Assembly (NCBI RefSeq): GCF_040706535.1
Contig: NZ_JAPDRJ010000001.1
Span: 2,046,001-2,110,000 of the forward strand
Direction: 5' to 3'
Origin: Lentisalinibacter orientalis
Lineage (GTDB): Bacteria > Pseudomonadota > Gammaproteobacteria > Steroidobacterales > Woeseiaceae
DNA length: 64,000 nt
In this document: positions 25,072 through 33,556 of the stretch, in pieces
How the letters are laid out: every line of letters starts with the position of its first letter
Position numbering within the stretch: the stretch's first letter is position 1
The notes under the pieces: generated by a model
Databases searched by the model: none
What the model saw: only the letters and a program-made list of their open reading frames with translations
Told to the model about the DNA's origin: nothing
Translations under genes and position numbers: made by a program

Positions 25072-25123
25072 ACTCCTGGCTCGCAACGACCTGTCCAGTG
25101 GAATCGGCAAGGAGGTAGAGGAG

Positions 25124-25699
25124 ATGTCAGATGTAGCCTCGGACACAAGTTCGCGCTATGGGATCGAAGAGGGGAAGGTCACTTCGAGTCCCGAGACCAG
25201 CGGCTACGTGATGAATCAGACGATGCTGCGCATACGCGACCCTGAACGCTCGCTCGGTTTCTACACCGGGGTTCTGGGCATGACGCTGCTCAAGCGACTC
25301 GATTTCCCCGAGATGAGATTCTCGCTGTATTTCGTCGGTTACGTCCGACCCGGCGACGAGGAGGTTCCCGCCGACGCGAAAGAGCGTACTGCCTACACGT
25401 TCCGCCAGCCTGCTCTCGTCGAACTCACCCACAACTGGGGCACGGAGGATGACGAGGATTTCGCGGGCTATCACGACGGTAACAAGGAGCCGCAGGGATT
25501 CGGTCATATCGGGTTGTCGGTACCTGACGTGCAGGCGGCGTGCGATCGCTTCGATTCGCTCGGCGTCGAATACGTGAAGCGACCGGAGGACGGCAAGATG
25601 AAAGGACTGGCTTTTATAAAGGACCCCGACGGCTACTGGATCGAGATCCTCGAGGCGAACAGCCTCGCCGAACTCGCAGCCGACATGGGAAGGATTTGA
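25124..25699 (+). CDS. Glyoxalase I (lactoylglutathione lyase)
   Basis: The protein has 191 residues. The start at 25124 follows AGGAGGTAGAGGAG. It is of the longer, human-like glyoxalase I type: NQTMLRIRDPERSLGFYTGV near residues 31-50 with Gln32 as the first metal ligand, a Glu in VELTHNWGTE, a His in GFGHIG and a Glu in YWIEILE. The enzyme converts the methylglyoxal-glutathione adduct to S-lactoylglutathione. In this setting, between a TonB receptor and a dioxygenase-like cupin, it may act on a different substrate. The operon lies 52 bases after the receptor gene. Confidence 0.8.
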   Translation: MSDVASDTSSRYGIEEGKVTSSPETSGYVMNQTMLRIRDPERSLGFYTGVLGMTLLKRLDFPEMRFSLYFVGYVRPGDEEVPADAKERTAYTFRQPALVELTHNWGTEDDEDFAGYHDGNKEPQGFGHIGLSVPDVQAACDRFDSLGVEYVKRPEDGKMKGLAFIKDPDGYWIEILEANSLAELAADMGRI

Positions 25700-25748
25700 C
25701 GATGTCGCTCAGGCATCCGAGCAGGTGACAGGAATAGGAGACTGACAA

Positions 25749-26207
25749 ATGAGTAATCCCGAACACATGGACCCGGTCAAGGGTCGATACGTGCAGATGG
25801 ATCAGGTGGACTGGGTCGATTTTCCGACCGCTCTCAGCGACGGCGGGATTCGCTGGAAACTCCTGAATGTCTCGCCGGAGATGGGAGCCTGGACGGCCAT
25901 CTTCGATTGTCCGAAAGGTTCATCTTTTGCGCCCCACGTACATATCGGGCCCGGCGAATATTTCCTGACCAAGGGCCGGATGGACGTGCGCGGAGGCGCC
26001 GGCGATGGTGGCGAGACTGCGGTGGCGCCGGGATATGGCTACGAGGCCTGCCAGGCGCTGCACATGAAGACCTATTTCCCCGAGGACAGCGAGTTCTACA
26101 TGACGTTCCTCGGTCCACTGAACTTCGTCGATGACGACGGCAACACCGTTGCGCTCGTCACCTGGAAAGTAGCCCAGGATGCCTGGGAGGCATCGACGGG
26201 CGGCTGA
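25749..26207 (+). CDS. Cupin protein, 2,4'-dihydroxyacetophenone dioxygenase-like
   Basis: The protein has 152 residues and a single cupin fold. Metal ligands are visible in APHVHIGPGEYF (His63, His65, Glu70), and a further His in CQALHMKTYF. The overall pattern is that of the 2,4'-dihydroxyacetophenone / acetylacetone dioxygenase group, iron enzymes that cleave carbon-carbon bonds in small diketo or hydroxyketone compounds. It follows the glyoxalase gene by 49 bases with its own ribosome-binding site (AATAGGAGACT). Enzyme activity is inferred; related proteins without catalysis exist. Confidence 0.65.
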   Translation: MSNPEHMDPVKGRYVQMDQVDWVDFPTALSDGGIRWKLLNVSPEMGAWTAIFDCPKGSSFAPHVHIGPGEYFLTKGRMDVRGGAGDGGETAVAPGYGYEACQALHMKTYFPEDSEFYMTFLGPLNFVDDDGNTVALVTWKVAQDAWEASTGG

Positions 26208-26352
26208 GCAGCCGGCGGCCGGTATGGTTCGGCCGCGTGGACCAAGAGAATGAGGCCTGTCGCGAGCGGCGGGGGCCGCGGCGCGATCCGCCGACGGCCC
26301 GCGCCGCCTTCACTTGTACTCCCGCGGAGGCTCGTGGAAACTGCCGGGCATT

Positions 26353-27714
26353 ATGAAAATCGCCATCGTCGGGGCCGGCATCAGCGGTCTCACCACTGCC
26401 TTCTATGTCAAACGCGCCCGGCCGGACTGGGAACTGACGATATTCGACGCCGAACCCGTCCCGGGCGGGACCATGTACACGGCAGACGTGGAGGGTTTCC
26501 GCTTCGAGGCGGGCGGCAATGGTTTTCTCTCCAACAAGCCGGACAGCCAGCAGCTGGTGGAGGATGCCGGCGCGGATCACCTCCTGCTGCCCAGTTCCGA
26601 TCTCGCGCGGCGACGATTCATCTACAAGGACGGCCTGCATCCGCTGCCGGAATCGCCTCCCGCCTTCCTGAAGACGAAGCTGATCGGCTGGCCGGCCAAG
26701 CTGCGGGTGGCCATGGAGCCGCTGGTCCCGCGGCGGAAGAAGACGACGCCGGAGACGCTGCAGCAGTTCGGCTATCGGCGCCTCGGCAAGGGCTTCACCG
26801 ACGTCTTCCTGGACGCGATGGTGGCCGGCATCTATGCGACGACACCCGACAAGGTCTCCGTCGAGGCCGCTTTCCCGCTGGTGGTGGCGCTGGAGCGTGA
26901 GCACGGCGGACTCTTCCGCGGCATGCTGGCGCGGCGCAAGAAGCAGGCGGGCCCCGGCGGCATCCTGATGAGCTTCAAGGGTGGGGTGAGCGCGCTGATC
27001 GGGCACCTGCATGAGATCATCGACGCGGAATGGCGCCTGGGCGAGCCGGTGACCGGGGTGTTGCGCCAGGGTGAACAGGCTAGCGGCGGTAACCGTGGCA
27101 GTCGCTACGTGCTGCGCACGCCGTCCGACACCCCGGAATTCGACCGTGTGGTGATCGCCTCGCCGTCCTACGCGGCGGCGGAGATGGTGAAAGACCTCGA
27201 CGCCGGACTGGGCAAGCGTATCGGCGCGATCGGGTACTCGCCGGTGGCGGTCGTCGGGCTCGGCTACCGGCAGCTGGATCGGGAACTGCCGGGCTTCGGG
27301 CTGTTGACGACCACCAGCGCGAAACTGCCCGTGCTGGGCGTGCTGTGGGACAGCAGTATTTTTCCGGACCGGGCGCCGGAGGGCGGCCGGATACTCCGGC
27401 TCATCATCGGCGGTCAGCGCAACCCGGAACTCGTCGACCAGGACGAACAGGGTCTGGTCCGCACTGCGCTCGAGGGCGTGCGTGCCACCATGGGCCTGAC
27501 CGACGACCCGGAGGTCACCTACGTGAAGCGCTGGCCCCGCGGCATCCCGAGTTATGCGCCCGGGCACATCGCGCGCGTGGATGCCATCTTCGAGCGGCTC
27601 GCGAGCCACCGGGGGCTCTATCTGAACAGCAATGCCTATCGCGGCATCGCGATGAACGACTGCGTGCGCAACGGCAGACTGCTGGCCGAGCGCATCGTCG
27701 GGGAGGGCGGCTGA
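26353..27714 (+). CDS. FAD-dependent protoporphyrinogen-oxidase-like enzyme
   Basis: The protein has 453 residues from an ATG at 26353. It starts with a dinucleotide-binding motif MKIAIVGAGISGLTTAFY and continues GGTMYTADVEGFRFEAGGNGF, typical of the HemY/monoamine oxidase superfamily. The C-terminal NAYRGIAMNDCVRNGRLLAERI closes the FAD site as in HemY. It could be oxygen-dependent protoporphyrinogen oxidase in haem synthesis. However, it sits in a tight unit with two methyltransferases (three bases before the next start), and no other hem gene is in the window, so a role in a special biosynthetic pathway is also possible. Confidence 0.75.
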   Translation: MKIAIVGAGISGLTTAFYVKRARPDWELTIFDAEPVPGGTMYTADVEGFRFEAGGNGFLSNKPDSQQLVEDAGADHLLLPSSDLARRRFIYKDGLHPLPESPPAFLKTKLIGWPAKLRVAMEPLVPRRKKTTPETLQQFGYRRLGKGFTDVFLDAMVAGIYATTPDKVSVEAAFPLVVALEREHGGLFRGMLARRKKQAGPGGILMSFKGGVSALIGHLHEIIDAEWRLGEPVTGVLRQGEQASGGNRGSRYVLRTPSDTPEFDRVVIASPSYAAAEMVKDLDAGLGKRIGAIGYSPVAVVGLGYRQLDRELPGFGLLTTTSAKLPVLGVLWDSSIFPDRAPEGGRILRLIIGGQRNPELVDQDEQGLVRTALEGVRATMGLTDDPEVTYVKRWPRGIPSYAPGHIARVDAIFERLASHRGLYLNSNAYRGIAMNDCVRNGRLLAERIVGEGG

Positions 27715-27716
27715 AC

Positions 27717-29087
27717 ATGGCGAGGGATGCTGCATTGCTGTCGTTGCTGGCCTGTCCGCGCTGCGACCGGTCCCTCGAGGCCGACGGCGATTCGCTGCGC
27801 TGCCCGGGCTGCGACACCGGCTTCCCGTCGCTCGCCGACGTGCCCTGGCTGTTCGCGGACCCGGACACTGCGCTGGCGGAGTGGCGTCAGCGCTTCGACT
27901 TCGCGCTGACGGATATCGCGAAGGACGAGCAGGCGGCCGTGGCCGCACTGGAGAAGGGCGGGCTGCTCGCGTCGACCGAGCGCCGGCTTCGCCGTCAGGT
28001 CGAGGCCTGGCGCGCTCACGCCGAAGAGCTGAAGTCCCTGCTCGCGCCGCTGGGCGCGGGTGCCTCCGAGGCGACCTACGAGACGCATCTGGCGCTGCGC
28101 ACCCGCCTGCCGACGGAGGTCGGCCTGACCGCCTACTATTCGAACCTCCACCGGGACTGGGCCTGGGGCGACGAGGAGAACCGGCAGTCGCTCGAGGCGG
28201 TGGCCGGGGCGCTGGGCGGCCAGGCGCCCGGCCGCATGCTGGTACTCGGCGCCGGCGCGGGCCGGCTTGCTTACGACCTGCATCAAACGCTTGCCCCCGA
28301 GCTCACCGTCGCCCTGGACTTCAATCCGCTGCTCGTGCTGGCTGCGGCGAAGCTCAGCGCCGGCGAGACCGTATCCCTGCACGAGTTCCCGATCGCGCCG
28401 CGCCGGGTCGGGGACGTGGCGGTGGCACGGGAACTGGCGGCGCCGGAGGCGGCGCGCCCGGGTCTGCAGCACGTCCTGGCGAGCGCGCTCAGGCCGCCTT
28501 TCCGCGCGGGCGCCTTCGACACCGTCGTCACTCCCTGGCTGGTGGACGTGCTGCCCGAGGACCTCGCCGTGCAGGCGGCACGCTGGAACCGTCTGCTTGC
28601 CGCCGGCGGCCGCTGGGTCTGGTTTGGCTCGGCGGCCTTCCGCACGCCGTCGCCGGAGCGTAACTACAGCCTCGAGGAGGCGCTGGAGATCATTGCTGTG
28701 GCGGGTTTCGGCGAACCGTCCGTGACCGAGCGGGAGATTCCCTACATGGACTCGCCGCTGAGCCGCCACGGCCGCCGCGAGCAGGTGGTCACCGTCGTCG
28801 CGGAGAAGACTGCAGAGGTCGAGCGGCCGCCCCGCCACAAGGCGCTGCCGGACTGGCTGGTGGTGGGCTCCGAGCCCGTGCCGGCACTGGAGAACTTCCG
28901 CATGCAGGCGGTCTCCACGCGCGTGCATGCGTTCATCATGAGCATGATCGACGGCCGACGCTCCATCGCCGACATGGCGAAGCTGATGGAAGAGAAGCGG
29001 CTCATGACCCGGGCCGAGGCCGAGAACGCGATCCGTGGCTTCTTCATCCGCATGTACGAGGACAGCCAGCGGCCGCCGCCGCTCTGA
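27717..29087 (+). CDS. Methyltransferase with zinc ribbon and PqqD-like C-terminal domain
   Basis: The protein has 456 residues. The N-terminus is a Trm112-like zinc ribbon (CPRC at 13-16 and CPGC at 29-32). The middle is a class I SAM-dependent methyltransferase fold (MLVLGAGAGRLAYDL for motif I, VALDFNPLLVL after it), similar in pattern to the carnosine N-methyltransferase group. The last 75 residues (FIMSMIDGRRSIADMAKLME and on) resemble a PqqD-type winged helix, a domain that often binds a peptide substrate in RiPP pathways. It starts three bases after the oxidoreductase gene, so the two are translationally linked. The substrate is unknown, and the domain assignment at the C-terminus is by eye. 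Confidence 0.7.
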   Translation: MARDAALLSLLACPRCDRSLEADGDSLRCPGCDTGFPSLADVPWLFADPDTALAEWRQRFDFALTDIAKDEQAAVAALEKGGLLASTERRLRRQVEAWRAHAEELKSLLAPLGAGASEATYETHLALRTRLPTEVGLTAYYSNLHRDWAWGDEENRQSLEAVAGALGGQAPGRMLVLGAGAGRLAYDLHQTLAPELTVALDFNPLLVLAAAKLSAGETVSLHEFPIAPRRVGDVAVARELAAPEAARPGLQHVLASALRPPFRAGAFDTVVTPWLVDVLPEDLAVQAARWNRLLAAGGRWVWFGSAAFRTPSPERNYSLEEALEIIAVAGFGEPSVTEREIPYMDSPLSRHGRREQVVTVVAEKTAEVERPPRHKALPDWLVVGSEPVPALENFRMQAVSTRVHAFIMSMIDGRRSIADMAKLMEEKRLMTRAEAENAIRGFFIRMYEDSQRPPPL

Positions 29088-29107
29088 TCGCCCATCTGAT
29101 CGGGCCT

Positions 29108-29213
29108 GTAGGAGGGCCTTCAGGCCCGATTGAATAATGAATCGGGGCTAAAGCCCCTCCCACAGGCTAAAGCCTCTCCCACGGGCACCCGGTAGGAGGG
29201 CCTTCAGGCCCGA
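29108..29213. repeat. REP-like palindrome cluster 1
   Basis: The unit GGAGGGCCTTCAGGCCC with short flanks (GTA before, GA after) occurs at 29108-29129 and 29192-29213 in forward orientation. Between them lie inverted relatives around CGGGGCTAAAGCCCCTCC (29143-29160) and a partial copy near 29166-29180. Each unit folds on GGGCCT/AGGCCC. The cluster fills the gap between two methyltransferase genes. Confidence 0.8.
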
Positions 29214-29284
29214 CCAGGGGCAGACAGCGGGCTGTGGTAGCATCGCCCGCACCGCATGACGGTTCAGCGATGGGGGAGAGCAGC

Positions 29285-30487
29285 ATGATCGATACGCGTC
29301 TCGGCCACGGCCTCGACATCCCGAAATCCCGCGACGAACGCGCTCGCGAGCGGTTCGTCTCCTCGCTGCGAGCCCACGTGCTCACCGACGTGGCGGAGTC
29401 CATGAAGCAGGCGTGGGAGACCGACGTGCTGCCCGCATTCCGCGCCGAGCACGACCGGGACCCGGCCAACGCCGAGGAAGTGCATGCCGCGCTGAAGCCT
29501 CATCCGCAGTTCCGCTTCTACTCGAGCCTGCGCTGCACCGCCCAGGAGGCCGTGTGGAACGCGGTCATCGACGAACTGGAAGACGACGTCGAGGCCTTCA
29601 ACCGGCGTTGCGCCGAGATCGCCGCCGACCAGTCACGGGCCCAGGGCACGCTGGAACTGGATCCGGCGCTGGAGCTGCCGCGCTCGGCCACGGCTGTGGA
29701 CGTGCATCTCATGCCGGGCAACTATCATGGCTCCCGTGCCTCCGGCGACGACGACGCCGTGGCCGGCGCCATCTACGACAACGGCCTGAACGTCTTCGCC
29801 TTCGGCGTCATGGGCGAGCATCTGGACGACATCGGGCTGTCCATGTCGAACTTCGTGCGTCTGCGCTTCCCGGACCTGCAACCGGAGAAGATCCTCGACG
29901 TGGGCTGCACCATCGGCCACAACACGGTGCCGTGGAAACGCACCTTTCCCGAGGCCGAGGTGCACGGCGTCGACATCGCCGCGCCCTGCCTGCGCTACGC
30001 TCATGCGCGCGCCCAGGCCCTCGGCGAGACGGTGCATTTCCATCAGCAGGCGGCGGAATCGCTCGACTTCCCGGACGCGAGCTTCGACGTGGTGTTCTCC
30101 TCCATGTTCCTGCACGAGCTGCCGCTGAAGTCGATACGGGCGTTCCTGGCGGAGGCCCATCGGGTGCTGCGGCCCGGCGGCGTGCTGATCAACATGGAGC
30201 TGCCGCCGAACTCGGCCACCGCGCCCTACGACGGCTTCTACCTGGACTGGGACAGCTATTACAACAACGAGCCTTACTACAAGGGCTTTCGCGACCAGGA
30301 CTACAAGGAACTCTGCACGAGCGCAGGCTTCTCGGAGGAGGCCTTCTTCGAGGCCGTGATGCCGCGCTACGGCTACGTGGAGGAAGATGCCTTCGCCGCG
30401 GCGATCTCCGCCGACGCCGCCTTCGACGAGGACACCGGGCGGCTGTCGGACATCATCATGTGGTATGGCTTCGGTGCGAGGCGCTGA
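29285..30487 (+). CDS. Class I SAM-dependent methyltransferase
   Basis: The protein has 400 residues. I use the ATG at 29285 because GGGGGAG stands eight bases before it. The first 150 residues are helical and charged without a known domain. The methyltransferase core begins near residue 195 with ILDVGCTIGHNTVPW (motif I), then VHGVDIAAPCLRYA, FDVVFSSMFLHELP and HRVLRPGGVLINMELP. It is unlike the neighbouring methyltransferase and has no zinc ribbon. It is separated from that gene by REP palindromes but followed after four bases by a small gene, so those two are probably one transcript. The substrate is unknown. Confidence 0.8.
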   Translation: MIDTRLGHGLDIPKSRDERARERFVSSLRAHVLTDVAESMKQAWETDVLPAFRAEHDRDPANAEEVHAALKPHPQFRFYSSLRCTAQEAVWNAVIDELEDDVEAFNRRCAEIAADQSRAQGTLELDPALELPRSATAVDVHLMPGNYHGSRASGDDDAVAGAIYDNGLNVFAFGVMGEHLDDIGLSMSNFVRLRFPDLQPEKILDVGCTIGHNTVPWKRTFPEAEVHGVDIAAPCLRYAHARAQALGETVHFHQQAAESLDFPDASFDVVFSSMFLHELPLKSIRAFLAEAHRVLRPGGVLINMELPPNSATAPYDGFYLDWDSYYNNEPYYKGFRDQDYKELCTSAGFSEEAFFEAVMPRYGYVEEDAFAAAISADAAFDEDTGRLSDIIMWYGFGARR

Positions 30488-30491
30488 GGAC

Positions 30492-30779
30492 ATGGCTGAC
30501 GAGACACTGAGCCGGGAGGTCAGGGGCGGGCGCAAGGCCTTCTTCGAGGATCCGGCCGCGGACCGGCTGCTGGCCATGCTGACCGCTTTCCTCGGCGAGC
30601 ACTGGGTCCTGCGCGAACGGGTGGCCGCACTGGAGGCGCTGCTGGTCGAGCAGGGCGTAGTCGATCGGGAGGCGCTGGAGAACTGGGAGCCCTCCGGCGA
30701 GGCGGCGGCCGCCGCGGCCGAGGAACGTGCAGCGCTGCTCCGCCGGGTGCTCGACGCGGGCCGCAACGTCGACCGCTAA
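30492..30779 (+). CDS. Small helical protein of unknown function
   Basis: The protein has 95 residues. It starts four bases after the methyltransferase stop and has no signal peptide. It is almost wholly helical and acidic, with an alanine- and glutamate-rich centre (EAAAAAAEERAALLRRVL) and leucine spacing that suggests a short coiled coil. The family is not recognised. Its position suggests it works with the upstream methyltransferase, perhaps as a partner subunit. G/C-ending codons match the neighbours, so it is likely real. Confidence 0.6.
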   Translation: MADETLSREVRGGRKAFFEDPAADRLLAMLTAFLGEHWVLRERVAALEALLVEQGVVDREALENWEPSGEAAAAAAEERAALLRRVLDAGRNVDR

Positions 30780-30780
30780 C

Positions 30781-30960
30781 GTAGGAGGGCCTTCAGGCCC
30801 GACCCGGCTGTGGGAGGGCCTTCAGGCCCGATTCCCTTCTATGATGGCCGCCCTGCGGGGGTATCCATCTTGCTCCCGACAAAAGGTCGCGGCGATGGAT
30901 ACCCCCGCATGACGGGCCTACGCCAACAGAAAGCCGGATCGGGCCTTAAGGCCCTCCTAC
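30781..30960. repeat. REPIN-like composite palindrome, copy 1
   Basis: Two forward REP units (30781-30802, 30811-30831) face an inverted one (30939-30960). Between them is a hairpin with perfect 16-bp arms, TGCGGGGGTATCCATC (30854-30869) and its complement (30894-30909), with a 24-base spacer. The 72 bases at 30844-30915 are identical to 32733-32804. This layout fits REPIN elements moved by RAYT transposases; no RAYT gene is in the window. Confidence 0.8.
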
Positions 30961-31049
30961 CCGAACTTCGTCCTTGAATGTGGTTTCATCTGTAACTAAC
31001 ATGGTGGTTTTCGCACAGGGCGCGGGAATACCGCGCAGGGAGAGACACA

Positions 31050-32132
31050 ATGGCAGACCTGTTCGAAAACCCGATGGGACTGGACGGTTTCGAGTTCGTC
31101 GAGTTCGCGTCTCCCGAGCCGGGCGTGCTCGAGCCGGTGTTCGAGATGATGGGTTTCACGGCGGTTGCGAAGCACCGTTCGAAGGACGTCACCCTGTATC
31201 GGCAGGGCGAGATCAACTTCATCATCAACAACGAGAAGAAGCACCCGGCCTGGTATTTCGCCGAGGAGCACGGGCCGTCGGCCTGCGGCATGGCATTCCG
31301 CGTGCGCGACGCCCACAAGGCCTACGCCCTGGCGCTGGAGCGGGGCGCCCAGCCCATGGACATCCCGACCGGCCCGATGGAGCTGCGCCTGCCTGCCATC
31401 AAGGGCATCGGCGGTGCGCCGCTGTATCTCGTCGACCGCTACGGTGACGATCAGAACTCCATCTACGACATCGACTTCGAGTTCTTCGAGGGCGTGGACC
31501 GGCACCCGAAGGGCTGCGGCTTCCAGCTGATCGACCACCTCACCCATAACGTCTATCGCGGCCGCATGGACTACTGGGCGAAGTACTACGAGCGGTTGTT
31601 CAACTTCCGCGAGATCCGCTACTTCGACATCAAGGGCGAATACACCGGCCTGCACAGCCGCGCCATGACGGCGCCGGACGGCAAGATCCGCATCCCGCTG
31701 AACGAGGAGGCCTCCGAGGGCACCGGCCAGATCGAGGAGTTCCTGATGGCGTACAACGGCGAGGGCATCCAGCACATCGCGCTCGCCACCGACGACATCT
31801 TCGCGAGCTGGGATGCGCTGAAGGAGCGCGGGATGCCGTTCATGACGCCGCCGCCGGACACCTACTACGAGATGCTGGAGGAGCGCGTGCCGGGCCACGG
31901 CGAGCCGGTCGAAGAGCTGAAGAAGCGCGGCCTCCTGCTGGACGGCAGCACGGAGGAGGGCGACACGCGCCTGCTGCTGCAGATCTTCTCCGAGACCCAG
32001 ATCGGCCCGATGTTCTTCGAGTTCATCCAGCGGAAGGGCGACGAGGGCTTCGGCGAGGGCAACTTCACCGCGCTGTTCGAGTCGATGGAACGCGATCAGC
32101 TGCGCCGCGGCGTGCTGAAGCAGACGGGTTGA
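31050..32132 (+). CDS. hppD: 4-hydroxyphenylpyruvate dioxygenase
   Basis: The protein has 360 residues, the usual length for bacterial HPPD. The iron ligands of the second VOC half are visible: His163 in IDHLTHNV, His242 in GIQHIALATDD and Glu324 in FFEFIQRKG. The enzyme turns 4-hydroxyphenylpyruvate into homogentisate in tyrosine breakdown, in the cytoplasm. No homogentisate dioxygenase gene is seen; the next gene, ten bases on, is a VOC protein that could take part in a later step. An AGGGAGAGACACA ribosome-binding site precedes the ATG. Confidence 0.92.
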   Translation: MADLFENPMGLDGFEFVEFASPEPGVLEPVFEMMGFTAVAKHRSKDVTLYRQGEINFIINNEKKHPAWYFAEEHGPSACGMAFRVRDAHKAYALALERGAQPMDIPTGPMELRLPAIKGIGGAPLYLVDRYGDDQNSIYDIDFEFFEGVDRHPKGCGFQLIDHLTHNVYRGRMDYWAKYYERLFNFREIRYFDIKGEYTGLHSRAMTAPDGKIRIPLNEEASEGTGQIEEFLMAYNGEGIQHIALATDDIFASWDALKERGMPFMTPPPDTYYEMLEERVPGHGEPVEELKKRGLLLDGSTEEGDTRLLLQIFSETQIGPMFFEFIQRKGDEGFGEGNFTALFESMERDQLRRGVLKQTG

Positions 32133-32142
32133 GGGCAGCGCC

Positions 32143-32676
32143 ATGGCACTGAAACGCATCCATCACGTGGCCTACCGCTGCCGCGACGCGAAGGAGACGG
32201 TGGAGTTCTACCAGCGGGTGCTGGACATGGACTTCCTGCTGGCCATCGCCGAGGACGAGGTGCCGTCGACGAAGGAGCCGGACCCCTACATGCACGTCTT
32301 CCTGGACGCCGGCATGGGCAACGTGCTCGCCTTTTTCGAGATCCCGAACTCGCCGGAGATGGGCCGGGACCCGAACACGCCGACCTGGGTCCAGCACATC
32401 GCCTTCGAGGTGGAGTCGATGGACGAACTGCTGCGGCTGAAGAAGAAGGCCGAGGCCGAGGGCCTGGAGGTGGTCGGCCCGACCGACCACAGCCTGTTCC
32501 AGTCCATCTACTTCTTCGACCCGAACGGCCACCGGCTGGAGATCGCGGCCAACACCGCCACCGACGAGATGCTGGAGAAACTTCGCGAAGTGGCCCCGGC
32601 GATGCTGGAGGAGTGGTCGCAGACGAAGCGCGCGCCGAAGCACGCGGCCTGGCTGCACGAGAAAGAACTCTCCTAA
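32143..32676 (+). CDS. VOC family protein (glyoxalase/dioxygenase superfamily)
   Basis: The protein has 177 residues. It has two beta-alpha-beta-beta-beta units: RIHHVAYRCRDAKETVEFYQ at the start with a candidate metal His, and VQHIAFEVESMDELLRL in the second half, ending with FFDPNGHRLEIAAN (candidate Glu). The C-terminal 40 residues are an extra helical tail. It lies ten bases after hppD and is very likely co-transcribed, which suggests a role in aromatic amino acid breakdown. The exact reaction is not predictable from the sequence. Confidence 0.75.
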   Translation: MALKRIHHVAYRCRDAKETVEFYQRVLDMDFLLAIAEDEVPSTKEPDPYMHVFLDAGMGNVLAFFEIPNSPEMGRDPNTPTWVQHIAFEVESMDELLRLKKKAEAEGLEVVGPTDHSLFQSIYFFDPNGHRLEIAANTATDEMLEKLREVAPAMLEEWSQTKRAPKHAAWLHEKELS

Positions 32677-32683
32677 CGACCGT

Positions 32684-33063
32684 GTAGGAGGGCCTTCAGG
32701 CCCGATCCGCCCTGCCAGATCCCCGTTCTTTTATGGCCGCCCTGCGGGGGTATCCATCTTGCTCCCGACAAAAGGTCGCGGCGATGGATACCCCCGCATG
32801 ACGGCCGTGCTCGCGGTGGCGTGAAGGGGCTGCCAGTCAGTAGCGATTGCTGACTGGTGCCAGACATTCCGGCTACGGGCCCGTCAGCGGGTGGACAGGG
32901 GTTGCGGGGTCGTCCGGGTCGACTGAAGCCAGGACGGCGGGAAGGAGGCCCGGCCGAAGCGAGCGAGGACAGGACGTCCGAGTGAGCGTCCCCGCGACCC
33001 CTGTCCATCCGATGGCGGGCCAACGCCAGAAGAAAGCCGGATCGGGCCTGAAGGCCCTCCTAC
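32684..33063. repeat. REPIN-like composite palindrome, copy 2, with a nested palindrome
   Basis: A forward REP unit (32684-32705) and an inverted one (33042-33063) bound the region. The 16-bp-armed hairpin of copy 1 recurs at 32743-32758 and 32783-32798. About 200 extra bases then separate it from the closing REP. They contain CCAGTCAG/CTGACTGG (32833-32857) and a larger palindrome with 18-bp arms (32892-32909 and 32990-33007, one mismatch). No gene lies here. Confidence 0.8.
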
Positions 33064-33097
33064 ACGCGGGTTGGCGGGCGCGCTATCATCCCTGACC

Positions 33098-33556
33098 ATG
33101 CCTGGCCTGTATTTCGAAGAATTCACCGTCGGACAGACGTTCGACCATCCCATCCGGCGCACCATCACGGAGGCCGACAACGTCTTCTTCACGGCGCTGA
33201 CCCACAACCCGGCCGCTATCCACCTGGATGCCGAGTACTGCAAGGGCACGGAGTTCGGCCGGCCGCTGGTGAACAGCGCGCTGACCCTCGGGTTCATGGT
33301 GGGCATCTCGGTGAACGACACCACCCACGGCACCACCGTCGCCAACCTGGGCTGGGACGAGGTGCGTTTCCCGCATCCCCTGTTCCACGGCGATACCATC
33401 CGGGTGGAGTCCGAGGTGCTCGAGGTGCGCGAGAGCCGCTCGCGGCCGGAGAACGGCATCGTGGTCTTCGCCCATCGCGCGTACAACCAGGAAGGCGTGC
33501 TGGTGGGCAGCTGCCGGCGCAGTGCGCTGATGCTGCGCAAACCCGGGGACGCCTGA
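33098..33556 (+). CDS. MaoC-like dehydratase (hotdog fold)
   Basis: The protein has 152 residues. The start at 33098 (MPGLYFEEFTVGQTF) is the standard MaoC beginning. The hydratase motif is visible as ADNVFFTALTHNPAAIHLD, with the catalytic Asp/His pair replaced in part by Asn-His spacing typical of this subgroup. Such enzymes hydrate enoyl-CoA or mesaconyl-CoA type substrates. The stop overlaps the next start as TGATG, so it is coupled to a CitE-like lyase, a pairing known from mesaconyl-CoA/methylmalyl-CoA and itaconate-type pathways. The substrate is inferred only. Confidence 0.82.
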   Translation: MPGLYFEEFTVGQTFDHPIRRTITEADNVFFTALTHNPAAIHLDAEYCKGTEFGRPLVNSALTLGFMVGISVNDTTHGTTVANLGWDEVRFPHPLFHGDTIRVESEVLEVRESRSRPENGIVVFAHRAYNQEGVLVGSCRRSALMLRKPGDA

